From: UBA8106 sp964569695
Lineage (GTDB): Bacteria > Acidobacteriota > Vicinamibacteria > Vicinamibacterales > UBA823
Reading direction: 5' to 3'
Length of the DNA stretch: 64,000 nucleotides
Assembly: GCA_964569695.1 (NCBI GenBank)
Contig: CAZMUA010000004.1
Coordinates: forward strand, 1 to 64,000
Part shown: positions 52,202 to 61,423 of the stretch, one piece after another
How positions within the stretch are numbered: position 1 is the stretch's first letter
How the letters are laid out: each line of letters begins with the position of its first letter
Notes under the pieces: model-generated
Databases searched by the model: none
The model's input: the letters and a program-made list of their open reading frames with translations, nothing else
What the model was told of the DNA's origin: nothing
Made by a program: the position numbers and the translations under genes

Positions 52202-53203
52202 ATGATCTGGCTTCATCGCTTTACCATCATTCTCGCTAGTTCAACACTACTCCTGCTAGTAGTCGGCGGTTTAGTTACAAGCACGGAATCAGGTTTGGCC
52301 GTGCCTGACTGGCCAAACACATACGGATACTTCATGTTTAGCTTCCCTCTCTCACAAATGGTAGGGGGAATTTTCTACGAGCATGGACATCGCCTTATCG
52401 CCAGTATGGTCGGTTTCCTGACAATCATCTTGGCCGGCTGGATCTGGTTCGTGGACCCACGTCGATGGATGCGTCGACTCGGAGTCATCGCGCTAGTCAC
52501 AGTGATTGTGCAGGGAACTCTTGGCGGTATTACAGTGCTCTATTATCTTCCTGCACCAATCTCGATCGCCCACGCTGGGCTTGCCGAAATCTTCTTCTGT
52601 CTAACAGTATCCATAGCTCTGTTCACCTCATCAGGGTGGCTTACTGGGTACTCAGACCCTGGTCGTCAACACTCGGCGGTGCATAAAGATTTGGCCTTAG
52701 GTCGCCTTACGCTGATCACGACGGCACTCATCTATCTGCAAATTCTTATCGGAGCTGCAATGCGTCATACTGGTGCAGGACTTGCTATCCCAGATTTTCC
52801 ACTGGCCTTCGGACAACTAATTCCGCCGAGTTGGAGTTGGGAGATAGGGGTTCATTTCACTCATCGCGTAGGTGCTCTCTTCGTAGTCTTCGCAGTGATG
52901 GCTACCGCTTTGCATGTCTTGGTGCATCATCGAAAGAAGAAAGAGTTGATCCAACCAGCAGGATTCCTCATTCTCTTAGTTATTGTACAGTTCATTTTAG
53001 GGGCTCTCACTGTGTTGAGCGGAAAACACGTGGGGATCAACACGAGCCACCTGGGTGTCGGAGCGCTACTATTCGTTACGAGCGTAGTCTTAACACTACG
53101 CGTCAACCATACTCGGCTAACCATGACTTCGACACCAGAAACTAGCGGGTTCGCCGCCTCAACGACGGCGTCATCCCACTCGTCACTAGGAGCTAATCGA
53201 TGA
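52202..53203 (+). CDS. ctaA: Heme A synthase (COX15/CtaA)
   Basis: 333 residues from ATG 52202 (MIWLHRFTII). An in-frame start at 52163 lies in the loop of a strong hairpin and is less likely. Eight helices are visible. Conserved features: GGLVTSTESGLAVPDWPNTYG, and four histidines expected to bind hemes, in EHGHRLIASM, ISIAHAGLAE, FTHRVGALFV and NTSHLGVGAL. The extracellular Cys pair of Bacillus CtaA is absent. It converts heme O to heme A for aa3-type cytochrome oxidase. Its stop overlaps the ctaB start. Confidence 0.9.
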   Translation: MIWLHRFTIILASSTLLLLVVGGLVTSTESGLAVPDWPNTYGYFMFSFPLSQMVGGIFYEHGHRLIASMVGFLTIILAGWIWFVDPRRWMRRLGVIALVTVIVQGTLGGITVLYYLPAPISIAHAGLAEIFFCLTVSIALFTSSGWLTGYSDPGRQHSAVHKDLALGRLTLITTALIYLQILIGAAMRHTGAGLAIPDFPLAFGQLIPPSWSWEIGVHFTHRVGALFVVFAVMATALHVLVHHRKKKELIQPAGFLILLVIVQFILGALTVLSGKHVGINTSHLGVGALLFVTSVVLTLRVNHTRLTMTSTPETSGFAASTTASSHSSLGANR

Positions 53204-54096
53204 AGACTGGCGTGGTCATACTAGCAGCGCCACGCAGTCGTTTCATGGACTACATTACGCTGACAAAACCTCGGCTTAATTCGCTCGTTCTTATGACGAC
53301 GGGGGTAGCCTATTATCTAGGTTCTCGTGGAACATTTGAATTGATTCCCTTTGTTAATACTCTACTAGGAACAGCCCTAGTAGCCGGGGGCGCAGCGGCC
53401 CTCAATCAAGTCGCTGAGTGTGAGCCAGACGGCCTCATGGAACGAACGCGTTTGCGGCCAATACCTGATGGGCGTTTAGAATCGCGAGAAGGTCGCTTAT
53501 TAGGTGTAGGCCTTGCGGGCGCTGGGTTACTGATCCTGCTAATTGGTACGCCCTTAGTGGCCCCTGTTCTAGCCTTGGCCACCCTGGTAATCTATGTGGC
53601 GATTTACACACCGCTCAAACAACGCACTTCCTGGGCAATTGCAATCGGGGCAATACCAGGCGCTCTACCTGCAGCGTTAGGATGGGCGGCCGCTCGCGGC
53701 ACGGTCAGCATTGAAGGTTTGATATTGTTCGGAATCGTCTTTCTGTGGCAAATTCCTCACTTCCTCGCGCTTGCCTGGATGTATCGTGAGGATTTTAAGC
53801 GTGCAGAATTTTTATTTCTACCGGTTCTCGACCCTTCAGGTGATCGCACGACCCGCCACATGATCGCGTTTATTGCACTTTTGATACCGGTCAGTGTTAC
53901 CCCCACATGGATTGGATTTGCAGAATTTTCGTATGTCACTGGCGCAGTACTACTGGGAATAGGTTTTCTAATGCTGGCGATCCGTTTTGCAATCGCCCGT
54001 ACAGTGGCCAATGCGCGGTGGTTATTCGTCGGCTCGATAATCTATCTCCCGTTACTGTTTGGACTATTAATGCTTACCCAAGTCAACGGTGCCTAA
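53200..54096 (+). CDS. ctaB: Protoheme IX farnesyltransferase (heme O synthase)
   Basis: 298 residues with about nine helices. The UbiA-type aspartate motif reads NQVAECEPDGLMERTRLRPIPDGR, with Glu in place of the first Asp, a variant that occurs in other bacterial heme O synthases; the second motif is YTPLKQRT. It attaches a farnesyl group to heme B, the step before CtaA. The ATG overlaps the ctaA stop by four bases, and its end overlaps the following ABC ATPase gene by eight bases, so these are translated from one message. Confidence 0.9.
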   Translation: MKTGVVILAAPRSRFMDYITLTKPRLNSLVLMTTGVAYYLGSRGTFELIPFVNTLLGTALVAGGAAALNQVAECEPDGLMERTRLRPIPDGRLESREGRLLGVGLAGAGLLILLIGTPLVAPVLALATLVIYVAIYTPLKQRTSWAIAIGAIPGALPAALGWAAARGTVSIEGLILFGIVFLWQIPHFLALAWMYREDFKRAEFLFLPVLDPSGDRTTRHMIAFIALLIPVSVTPTWIGFAEFSYVTGAVLLGIGFLMLAIRFAIARTVANARWLFVGSIIYLPLLFGLLMLTQVNGA

Positions 54097-55048
54097 ACTA
54101 TCAGAAACGTCATCGACCGGTCGTCACCTAAACGTTTCAGCGCTCGACGTTTCAGAACTCGTACATCGTTACGGTGAAAACGAAGCACTTAAGTCAGTCA
54201 GCTTTCGTGTCGACATGGGAACCTCGTTTGCATTACTGGGTCCCAATGGCAGTGGGAAGACAACATTGTTTCGAATAGCCTCAACATTGCTTCGGCCAAC
54301 TAGCGGTACAGTGCGTGTGTGTGGAGAAGATGTTCAAGGTAGTGCTAACAGTGTTCGCCGTAACCTCGGTGTAATGTTTCAATCTCCCGCGCTCGACAGC
54401 CGCCTCACGGTTAAAGAAAATCTCCATCATCACGGTCGCCTGTACGGAATCTCAGGACATACTCTGTCAACACGAATCGCCGAATTACTACATCTGATCC
54501 ATGTCGACGATCGTGCTAATGCGTTGGTCGGCACGCTGTCGGGTGGACTGCAACGACGTGTAGAACTCGCCAAAGCGCTGCTCCCAGCACCAACCGTTTT
54601 GTTATTAGATGAACCGAGCACAGGAATCGATCCCGGTGCGCGTCGGGATGTTTGGAAACACCTACAGACGCTTCGTCGAACGAAAGGCACCACAATCGTC
54701 GCAAACACTCATTTAATGGAAGAAGCCTCGGAGTGCGATGTGGTTGGCATCTTACATAAAGGTTGCCTGGTGGCTTGTGGGCCGCCGGCCTTACTTACGG
54801 CTAATCTTGGAGATGACATCATCTTCGTGTCCTCTCAAAATTTGGAAGCGCTAGCATCTCGTATCAAAGCTCGCTTCGACACACACGTAGATATAGTCGA
54901 AAACCGTCTTCGACTGCAGCAGCCTCGCGCTCATGAATTTATCCCAGGACTGGTTGAGGCATTTCCTGGTGAAATTGACGCTATCACGTTCGGGAAACCA
55001 ACGCTCGAAGACGTCTTTATGCATCACACCGGACAGGCGTTGCACTAA
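54089..55048 (+). CDS. ABC-2 type transporter ATP-binding protein
   Basis: 319 residues, GTG start at 54089. Walker A is GPNGSGKTT, the signature is LSGGLQRRVELAKAL, Walker B is VLLLDEPSTGID, and the H-loop is ANTHLMEE. A C-terminal extension after residue 240 matches DrrA-like ATPases. It works with the permease encoded immediately after. In a number of bacteria, an ABC pair of this kind sits with cytochrome-oxidase assembly genes; a role in copper or heme handling for the oxidase is an inference from position. Confidence 0.88.
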   Translation: MPKLSETSSTGRHLNVSALDVSELVHRYGENEALKSVSFRVDMGTSFALLGPNGSGKTTLFRIASTLLRPTSGTVRVCGEDVQGSANSVRRNLGVMFQSPALDSRLTVKENLHHHGRLYGISGHTLSTRIAELLHLIHVDDRANALVGTLSGGLQRRVELAKALLPAPTVLLLDEPSTGIDPGARRDVWKHLQTLRRTKGTTIVANTHLMEEASECDVVGILHKGCLVACGPPALLTANLGDDIIFVSSQNLEALASRIKARFDTHVDIVENRLRLQQPRAHEFIPGLVEAFPGEIDAITFGKPTLEDVFMHHTGQALH

Positions 55049-55813
55049 ATGCTAATCGCAATCTATACAATTTGGATACGTGACATTGTGCGCTTTTACC
55101 GCCAGCGTAGCCGCATTATTGGAGCGTTGGGAACGCCTGTTGTTTTCTGGATATTGCTAGGGTCAGGACTCCGATCATCCTTCCGCGCCGACACAAACGC
55201 ACAGGTAGATTATCTAGATTACTTCTATCCTGGCACGCTTGTCCTTATCCTCTTGTTCACGGCTATCTTCTCGACTATTTCCGTTATCGAGGATCGGCAG
55301 ACAGGTTTTTTACAAGGAGTCCTAGTCGCGCCGATACCTCGGACCTCGATTGTGATTGGTAAGATGCTTGGTGGAACCACGCTCGCGTGTGGGCAAGCAG
55401 GCCTGTTTCTACTCCTGGCACCATTAGCCAATGCAAGTCCGGCCTGGAACACACTACCGACACTTGTCCTGGTGATGGGCGTGTTTGCCTTTGGGCTGAC
55501 TGGCTTGGGCTTCGTGCTGGCATGGTGGCTAGATTCGACGCAAGGTTTTCACGCTGTCATGAATTTACTACTCGTTCCAATGTGGCTTCTATCCGGCGCG
55601 GTGTTTCCAGCATACGGCGCCTCCGGGTGGATTCAGAATATTATGTTTGTAAATCCAATGACCTATGGTGTCTCAGCAGTCCGGTCCGTGTTAGCTGAAG
55701 GCACCGGTGGAACAGGTCCATCACTAGCAACGTCACTATTAGTGCTCACAGCTTTTGGCGCTGCGATGCTTATAGCTGGTGCAGTTTCAGTGCAGACTAA
55801 GAAATTAAATTAG
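55049..55813 (+). CDS. ABC-2 type transporter permease
   Basis: 254 residues with six membrane helices, the ABC-2 (PF01061) layout, including YFYPGTLVLILLFTAIFSTISVIEDRQTGFLQGVLVAPIPR and the late MNLLLVPMWLLSGAVFPAYGASGW. It starts right after the ATPase stop, so the two form one transporter. Substrate unknown. It is followed by a hairpin with a short T-run and then by the DUF420 gene. Confidence 0.87.
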   Translation: MLIAIYTIWIRDIVRFYRQRSRIIGALGTPVVFWILLGSGLRSSFRADTNAQVDYLDYFYPGTLVLILLFTAIFSTISVIEDRQTGFLQGVLVAPIPRTSIVIGKMLGGTTLACGQAGLFLLLAPLANASPAWNTLPTLVLVMGVFAFGLTGLGFVLAWWLDSTQGFHAVMNLLLVPMWLLSGAVFPAYGASGWIQNIMFVNPMTYGVSAVRSVLAEGTGGTGPSLATSLLVLTAFGAAMLIAGAVSVQTKKLN

Positions 55814-55820
55814 GACAGAC

Positions 55821-55843
55821 GACTTCTAACAAAAAGTCTTTTT
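55821..55843 (+). terminator. Weak Rho-independent terminator after the ABC permease
   Basis: GACTT pairs with AAGTC around an eight-base loop and is followed by TTTTT. The stem is short and AT-rich, so termination would be partial; the DUF420 gene 20 bases further on may still be read through. Confidence 0.35.
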
Positions 55844-55862
55844 AATCGGTGAGGGTGTTTGC

Positions 55863-56279
55863 ATGCTCGAAATTTCAGACTTGCCAGCCGTCAATGCATC
55901 ACTTAACGGTCTTTCCACTATATTACTGGTCACAGGTTATGCCATGATTCGGCAACGACAGATCACGCGTCATAAGTTCTGCATGGGACTAGCGTGTTTT
56001 ACCTCCACACTGTTCCTGACTTCATACCTCGTGTACCACTTCAACATAGGCTCACAACCGTTTCAGGGTGTAGGCGTTCTTCGCATTGTGTATTTTTCGA
56101 TCCTTATTTCACACGTCATTTTGGCAGTCACAGTTCTCCCACTGGCGTTAATCACTGTGACCCGAGGCCTTCGGAAACAAGACGAACGTCATGTAGCAAT
56201 TGCGCGGTGGACGCTTCCTATCTGGTTGTATGTATCAGTCACTGGGGTCATTGTTTACCTGATGCTCTATCAATTTTAA
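55863..56279 (+). CDS. DUF420 membrane protein (CtaM-like)
   Basis: 138 residues with four helices and the DUF420 pattern: INxSLNGLST-type opening (VNASLNGLSTILLVTGY), a HKFCMGLACFTSTLFLTSYLVYH core, and RWTLPIWLYVSVTGVIVYLMLY at the end. DUF420 proteins (B. subtilis CtaM/YozB) are needed for making active aa3- or caa3-type oxidases. The gene sits in the same run as ctaA and ctaB. Confidence 0.85.
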   Translation: MLEISDLPAVNASLNGLSTILLVTGYAMIRQRQITRHKFCMGLACFTSTLFLTSYLVYHFNIGSQPFQGVGVLRIVYFSILISHVILAVTVLPLALITVTRGLRKQDERHVAIARWTLPIWLYVSVTGVIVYLMLYQF

Positions 56280-56280
56280 A

Positions 56281-58710
56281 TTAGTAATAGAGCAGGTAAG
56301 GAGCGCGGAGAAGTCGCCAACGATCCTCATCAGGCGCCCACTGGGCGATAATGGTACCAGGGTCCTCACCCGCCTTAATTCGAGTAAGTACGTCACTGGA
56401 TCCGAAGAGACGTGCAGCAGCATCTAGATCAAATTGCGAGCCGTACAACTCCTGCAGCGCAGATGCCAGTTCCAGCCCAACCCGAACTGGCCGAAGCAGC
56501 TGGCGATCAAGCACTAAGATAAAGACGCCTTCACATCGCTCGCCGACATATTTACTGCTATTTGGAACAAACGATACCGGATAAAACCCAACACCAGGCA
56601 GCATACGGTCATTCATTCGTTTGGCCAGCACCAGACCATCAATCCAAGGAGCGCCGATCTGTTCAAAGGGCGTGTCCGTGCCACGTCCAACAGAAATGTT
56701 CGTACCTTCAATCGCACCAATTCCAGCATAGAGCGACGCTTGAATGAGATTTCGCATGTTAGGTGAAGGGTTAACCCACCGTTGTGCGGTAGCCTCGAAC
56801 CAAGCATCTCTCTGCCAACCTTCCATGGCCACCACTGTTAGGTCGGCACCGATCGATAATTCGACATTGAACAATTGTGCAAGTTCTCCAAGCGTCAAAC
56901 CGTGACGAATCGGCATTGGAAAATAACCGGTAAAGCCGCGCACATCTTGATCTTGGATCGGTCCTTCAATTTGTGTGCCGTTAATGGGATTTGGGCGATC
57001 AAGGACCATGACAGATACGCCGTGCTTGGCACCAGCTTCCATTACATAGGCCATCGTTGACATATAGGTATAGAAGCGAGCACCAACATCCTGAAGGTCA
57101 ACAACCAGTACGTCGAGACCATTAAGCATTTCTAAGGTTGGCCGTCGAGTGTCCCCGTAGAGTGAATAAATGGGTATACCTGTCGCTTCGTCACGACTTG
57201 AAGGCACAGCGGAGTCCTTCACACCGCGGATACCGTGTTCGGGGCTAAAAAGCGACACCAGCTCAACGCCTTCCGCTCGCCATAACAAGTCAGCTGTGGC
57301 AACACCATCAAGAGCCAAGCCAGTATGGTTCGTCAGTAACCCGACTCGCTTATCCTTTAACTGGTCAAAGTCATTCGCGCGAAGTACATCAACACCATTT
57401 AGCACCGGTGACCGGGGAACCCTGGGAATTTCGCCGACAGGACCGAAGTCCCTACCAATTAATTCGGTAACTTTAACGTCAAGCTCTGGAATATCGGTGA
57501 TCGCAGCCGCTACAGCTGTTGCCACCTTCGCTCGCAGAGCAACGACGTTACCTGTACCATCCGGATGGAGCCGGCTCGATAGAAAAACGACGAAGGTTTT
57601 GGTGCGGGGATCGATCCAAATTGAAGTTCCAGTAAATCCAGTGTGACCAAACGATCCAATTGAAAAGAATTCGCCTCGATTTGACGAAAACACTGAGTCA
57701 ATGTCCCATCCTAGACCACGTCGATTTGGTTCAGTTGCCGGTGTTGAAACTGATGTCATGGTTGCAACTGTTAGTGGCGAAAAGATACGAAACCCCTCGA
57801 TTACGCCACCTGCGAGCAACATGCGACAAAACCGCGCCAAGTCCGACACAGTGCTGAACAACCCAGCATGTCCAGCCACCCCGCCCATACGCCGCGAAGT
57901 TGGATCATGTACGACACCGCGTAACATTGTTGCTCCGTCACCACCGCACGGCCAGCCGTACATCGTACAAGACTCCGTGGGAGCAATGCGTGGCTGCATC
58001 GACCGAGGTGGTCGAAACATCGTGTCGGGCATACCTAGTGGTTCAAACACTTTCGTTTGCGAGAATTCATCGAGAGGCATCCCGCTGACCCGCCGAACAA
58101 TCTCACCCAGCAAAAAGAAATTGATGTCACTATAAATAAATTTGGTACCCGGTGATGCCAAAAGAATCTCTTCAGTCGCCAACTGAATGGCGACATCGGA
58201 ACCCCGCCACGAACGATTTAGATCGAGGTCGGGGCGTAATCCAGACATATGGGTCAGCAGATGATTGATCGTAACGTGTTCTTTTCCATATCGAGCAAAC
58301 TCTGGAATAAAAGTGGCTACCCTATCGCGGAGCCTGATCTCGCCCATCTCTACAAGCATCATGATGCTTGTAGTAGTTGCAACCACCTTGGTTAGGGACG
58401 CCAGGTCAAAAATGGTATCGACTGTCATCTCCTCAAGGCCTTGACCTTGACTCACGACACGACTTCCAAAAGCCTTTTGATACACAATCTGGTCACCGAA
58501 ACCCACTACGACGACCGCACCAGGCAATTCTCCGTCATCAATCGCCTGCGTGATTAATCTATCCACACTGAATAATTTTTCTGTATCGAATGGCGGTGCT
58601 GCTTCCTGGGCCAAGACCGTCGAGTCGCCGGTCAGTAAAAAGATGGATATGGTGAGTAGGACCAGTGGCCTAAGTCGGCGTTGCAATAGGTAATTTGATG
58701 TCGTTGGCAT
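56281..58710 (-). CDS. Serine hydrolase (beta-lactamase fold) fused to a NamZ-type exo-N-acetylmuramidase (DUF1343)
   Basis: 809 residues, signal peptide about 1-35. The first half (about 40-400) is a class C beta-lactamase-like serine hydrolase with S105-x-x-K108 (SLTK) and YSDIN as the Tyr motif. The second half (about 430-809) is DUF1343: VGLLTNHTGLALDG, LFSPEHGIRG, LVVDLQDVGARFYTYMSTMAYVMEA and LDRPNPINGTQIEG. Bacterial NamZ enzymes of this family release N-acetylmuramic acid from peptidoglycan fragments. The fused hydrolase may cut the peptide part. Likely periplasmic or outer-membrane side. It is convergent with the cta operon, one base from DUF420. Confidence 0.9.
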   Translation of the reverse strand: MPTTSNYLLQRRLRPLVLLTISIFLLTGDSTVLAQEAAPPFDTEKLFSVDRLITQAIDDGELPGAVVVVGFGDQIVYQKAFGSRVVSQGQGLEEMTVDTIFDLASLTKVVATTTSIMMLVEMGEIRLRDRVATFIPEFARYGKEHVTINHLLTHMSGLRPDLDLNRSWRGSDVAIQLATEEILLASPGTKFIYSDINFFLLGEIVRRVSGMPLDEFSQTKVFEPLGMPDTMFRPPRSMQPRIAPTESCTMYGWPCGGDGATMLRGVVHDPTSRRMGGVAGHAGLFSTVSDLARFCRMLLAGGVIEGFRIFSPLTVATMTSVSTPATEPNRRGLGWDIDSVFSSNRGEFFSIGSFGHTGFTGTSIWIDPRTKTFVVFLSSRLHPDGTGNVVALRAKVATAVAAAITDIPELDVKVTELIGRDFGPVGEIPRVPRSPVLNGVDVLRANDFDQLKDKRVGLLTNHTGLALDGVATADLLWRAEGVELVSLFSPEHGIRGVKDSAVPSSRDEATGIPIYSLYGDTRRPTLEMLNGLDVLVVDLQDVGARFYTYMSTMAYVMEAGAKHGVSVMVLDRPNPINGTQIEGPIQDQDVRGFTGYFPMPIRHGLTLGELAQLFNVELSIGADLTVVAMEGWQRDAWFEATAQRWVNPSPNMRNLIQASLYAGIGAIEGTNISVGRGTDTPFEQIGAPWIDGLVLAKRMNDRMLPGVGFYPVSFVPNSSKYVGERCEGVFILVLDRQLLRPVRVGLELASALQELYGSQFDLDAAARLFGSSDVLTRIKAGEDPGTIIAQWAPDEDRWRLLRAPYLLYY

Positions 58711-58838
58711 ATTGTGTCCGTTCCGACTAGTTCCACAAGCCGTAGATAAGCTTCTGGATTATACTTGCAGAATAATCGTTTATTGCATACCGGTAAGGTG
58801 CTCGACGAAGGCAACTATTCGCCATCTTTAGCAATTTT

Positions 58839-59690
58839 ATGCAACAAGTATCACGGGTGCCGTTGAAATTCTTGGTTATCACGCTCTGGTATAGCGCCCT
58901 CACTATATCGACGCTAGCTCAGGCAAGAATTGTCGGAACGGTATTAAATGAAATCGAAGAGCCAATTCAAGGCGCAACGGTCAGCGCCGAAAACACGGCT
59001 AGATCCTTCACGTCAACAACCGACGAAAAAGGGTTTTTTGGATTCATTACACTAAACGGTGGACCGTGGGCATTCACGGTTCGAGCGCCTGGTTTTACCC
59101 CTTCACAGCAATTAGTTCGGGTTCGAGAATACGTTCGGAACCGGCCACTCAAATTCGTGCTTGCACGTGGTGCTGCAGGCTTCGGTATCGGTGCTTTAAC
59201 CGGACTAGAAATCGCTAACGTGCAAGAAAAGTTGCAGGCCGCAGAATCGGCAGAAGTGGAGCATCGCTATGAAGATGCCATTCACCTTTATCAAGAGATT
59301 ATCGAAACGGCTCCTGCATTAACAATGGTCAACCTGAAATTAGGAAACGCATATTTCCAGAATGAAAGTTACGAAGAAGCGCAAATAGCGTACCAAATGA
59401 TTCTTGGAAATGATCTCGATTCAGCAATTGCTCGTGAGGTTTACTGCAACTTTGGCGACATTCGTCTCGCTGTTGGTATGACCGAAGAAGCGCAGGGCTG
59501 GTACTGGAAAGCCCATAATACGGACCTTGCCTGGAGCAAGCCGCTATTAAAACTTGGACGAGTGGCACTGGCTACGGAAGACCGTGAGTCAGCTCGCATG
59601 TACCTAGAAATGGCCATCGCCTCTGAACCCGATTCGACTGAAAGTACCGAAGCGAAATTACTTCTCGAGCAAGTCACGCAATCACCATAG
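58839..59690 (+). CDS. Secreted protein with carboxypeptidase-regulatory-like and TPR domains
   Basis: 283 residues. Signal peptide (about 1-28), then a carboxypeptidase-regulatory-like beta-sandwich (about 30-105; GTVLNEIEEPIQGATVSAENTARS, DEKGFFGFITLNGGPWAFTVRAPGF), then at least three tetratricopeptide repeats (about 135-275; YEDAIHLYQEIIETAP, LGNAYFQNESYEEAQIAYQMIL). No enzyme motif is seen; a protein-binding role in the envelope is probable. It is divergent from the NamZ fusion and probably upstream of the alpha/beta hydrolase in the same run. Confidence 0.78.
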   Translation: MQQVSRVPLKFLVITLWYSALTISTLAQARIVGTVLNEIEEPIQGATVSAENTARSFTSTTDEKGFFGFITLNGGPWAFTVRAPGFTPSQQLVRVREYVRNRPLKFVLARGAAGFGIGALTGLEIANVQEKLQAAESAEVEHRYEDAIHLYQEIIETAPALTMVNLKLGNAYFQNESYEEAQIAYQMILGNDLDSAIAREVYCNFGDIRLAVGMTEEAQGWYWKAHNTDLAWSKPLLKLGRVALATEDRESARMYLEMAIASEPDSTESTEAKLLLEQVTQSP

Positions 59691-59726
59691 GACTTTGAAG
59701 TATTCGAGTAATTGCTTCAGCATGCA

Positions 59727-60488
59727 ATGATCGACACTGGAACCGGATCTCCGATCGTCGTAGTCCCTGGAATCCAGGGGCGGTGGGAGTGGATGCATCC
59801 GGCGATCGTCACACTTTCACGCCGACACCGAGTTCTTACCTATTCACTCAGCCGAACCAAGTCAGACGGTCAGGGGTTTGATCACTTCGTAGAACAACTG
59901 AACCAAATATTAGACACCGCTGAACTGGAACAGGCTACAATCTGCGGTGTTTCATACGGTGGCTTAATTGCACTTCGCTACGCGGCGCGTCACACACATC
60001 GCGTTTCGTCTTTAATTCTGGTATCAACTCCTGGTCCGAGCTGGAAACCCAACTATCAAGTCGAAAGATATCTACAATTGCCACACTTACTGTTTCCGGC
60101 TTTTGTGGCCCGAGGTCCATCCAGTCTTTGGCATGAAATCGCAAGAGCGCACGATACCTTACCCGCATGCCTCGCTTTCTCACTTAAACACACTTTTCGA
60201 GTTGTCACTGCACCCTGTTCACCAACGCAGATGGCTGAACGAATACGACTGCTCAAAGGAACTAATTTTGAAACGGATTGCCTAAAGGTGACTGCGCCAA
60301 CACTGGTTATCACTGGGGAACCGCGTCTGGATAGAGTGGTTTCGGTTAACAGCACCAAAGAATTTCTTCACCTGATACCTCATGCAGTCGGTGCGACATT
60401 GGATAGAACTGGACACATTGGGCTTATTAGCCGTCCTGAAGACTTCGCAGAAATAGTCGAACCATTCGTTGCAGCCCACGATTTCTGA
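59727..60488 (+). CDS. Alpha/beta hydrolase
   Basis: 253 residues from ATG 59727; a TTG at 59712 in the same frame is less likely. The nucleophile elbow is GVSYGGL (Ser), the oxyanion region is VVVPGIQGRW, and the late His lies in LDRTGHIGLI. The acid is probably the Asp in GEPRLDRV. It resembles small esterases or lactone/ester hydrolases. Its substrate is unknown. It follows the TPR gene after 37 bases. Confidence 0.8.
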   Translation: MIDTGTGSPIVVVPGIQGRWEWMHPAIVTLSRRHRVLTYSLSRTKSDGQGFDHFVEQLNQILDTAELEQATICGVSYGGLIALRYAARHTHRVSSLILVSTPGPSWKPNYQVERYLQLPHLLFPAFVARGPSSLWHEIARAHDTLPACLAFSLKHTFRVVTAPCSPTQMAERIRLLKGTNFETDCLKVTAPTLVITGEPRLDRVVSVNSTKEFLHLIPHAVGATLDRTGHIGLISRPEDFAEIVEPFVAAHDF

Positions 60489-60644
60489 ATTAAGTCCGTT
60501 AATGCCAAGAAATTAACAGGAGTTTCGCTCTTTTTGTTCCAGGTGGACCTTCAGGCGGAAATCTCGATAAGTCAATCAGGCTTGCTTCAATCAAAAAATA
60601 GTTCATTGATACGTTATTGACTAGAACCGGTTATTATTTTGTAG

Positions 60645-61292
60645 ATGGATAAGCTTCTCTTTAGCGACACTCCTTGCCGAAAGTGGAAGACCTCGCTGGA
60701 GGTGATAGGGGTTCTAATCCTTGTTTTGGGAGGATGCAGCGCGCCTGCACCACTATCTCAGGGTTCTTACCCAGAACAATTAACAGCTGCTCGTGCATTT
60801 AAGGATGCGGAATTTCAGAACGGCTCAGATTCACCAGTTCCGTTATCGCGGCGAGAGACTTTACTCCCTTTGAGCTACTTTCCTCCGGCGTTAGGATACC
60901 GCGTGCCAGCATCACTTCAAGTCGAGAACGACCAAGTAGAATTTGAAATTCCGACGTCGACAGGTAAAAGAAGAACCATGCGTCGTGTGGGTATTTTGGA
61001 GTTTACGTTAAAGGGCAATCCCCTAAATCTTTCTGCTTTCGTTGAAGCTAGTAGCAACGATCGAGAAAACTTATTTGTTCCCTTCGGGGATTTAACAAAT
61101 GGGACTGAAACTTACCCAGCTGGTCGCTATTTAGATTTAAGTCTCACCTCAACCGGGATTTATGATCTGGACTTTAATCTCGCCTACCATCCATTCTGTT
61201 ATTATGATGAACGTTACGATTGTCCATATCCACCACCCGAAAACCAATTAAACACACCCGTTCGAGCTGGAGAACGACTCCCGAGGAATTAA
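60645..61292 (+). CDS. DUF1684 family lipoprotein
   Basis: 215 residues. A lipoprotein signal (VLILVLGGC, C31) is followed by the DUF1684 core: PLSYFPPALGYRVPASL, the segment FVPFGDLTNGTETYPAGRYLDL, and YDLDFNLAYHPFCYYDERYDCPYPPPENQL near the C-terminus. These are highly characteristic of the family, whose function is unknown. It is probably anchored to the inner or outer membrane on the periplasmic side. The 156 bases upstream are AT-rich; no operator is clear. Confidence 0.85.
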   Translation: MDKLLFSDTPCRKWKTSLEVIGVLILVLGGCSAPAPLSQGSYPEQLTAARAFKDAEFQNGSDSPVPLSRRETLLPLSYFPPALGYRVPASLQVENDQVEFEIPTSTGKRRTMRRVGILEFTLKGNPLNLSAFVEASSNDRENLFVPFGDLTNGTETYPAGRYLDLSLTSTGIYDLDFNLAYHPFCYYDERYDCPYPPPENQLNTPVRAGERLPRN

Positions 61293-61423
61293 ACGCTTGT
61301 ATTAACCAGCTAAAAACTCTTCAAGAAAAATCCACACCTGAGCAGACGTTGAACTCCACCAGTGAGAACACCTCTTCTACTCCACTAACCTAGGGAACAG
61401 CCCGACAAACCTTCACCACATTG

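Noticed and set aside
57170..57646. 158-residue plus-strand open frame antisense to the NamZ fusion
   Set aside because: Low-complexity Ser/Pro/Arg-rich shadow of a gene with strong motifs.
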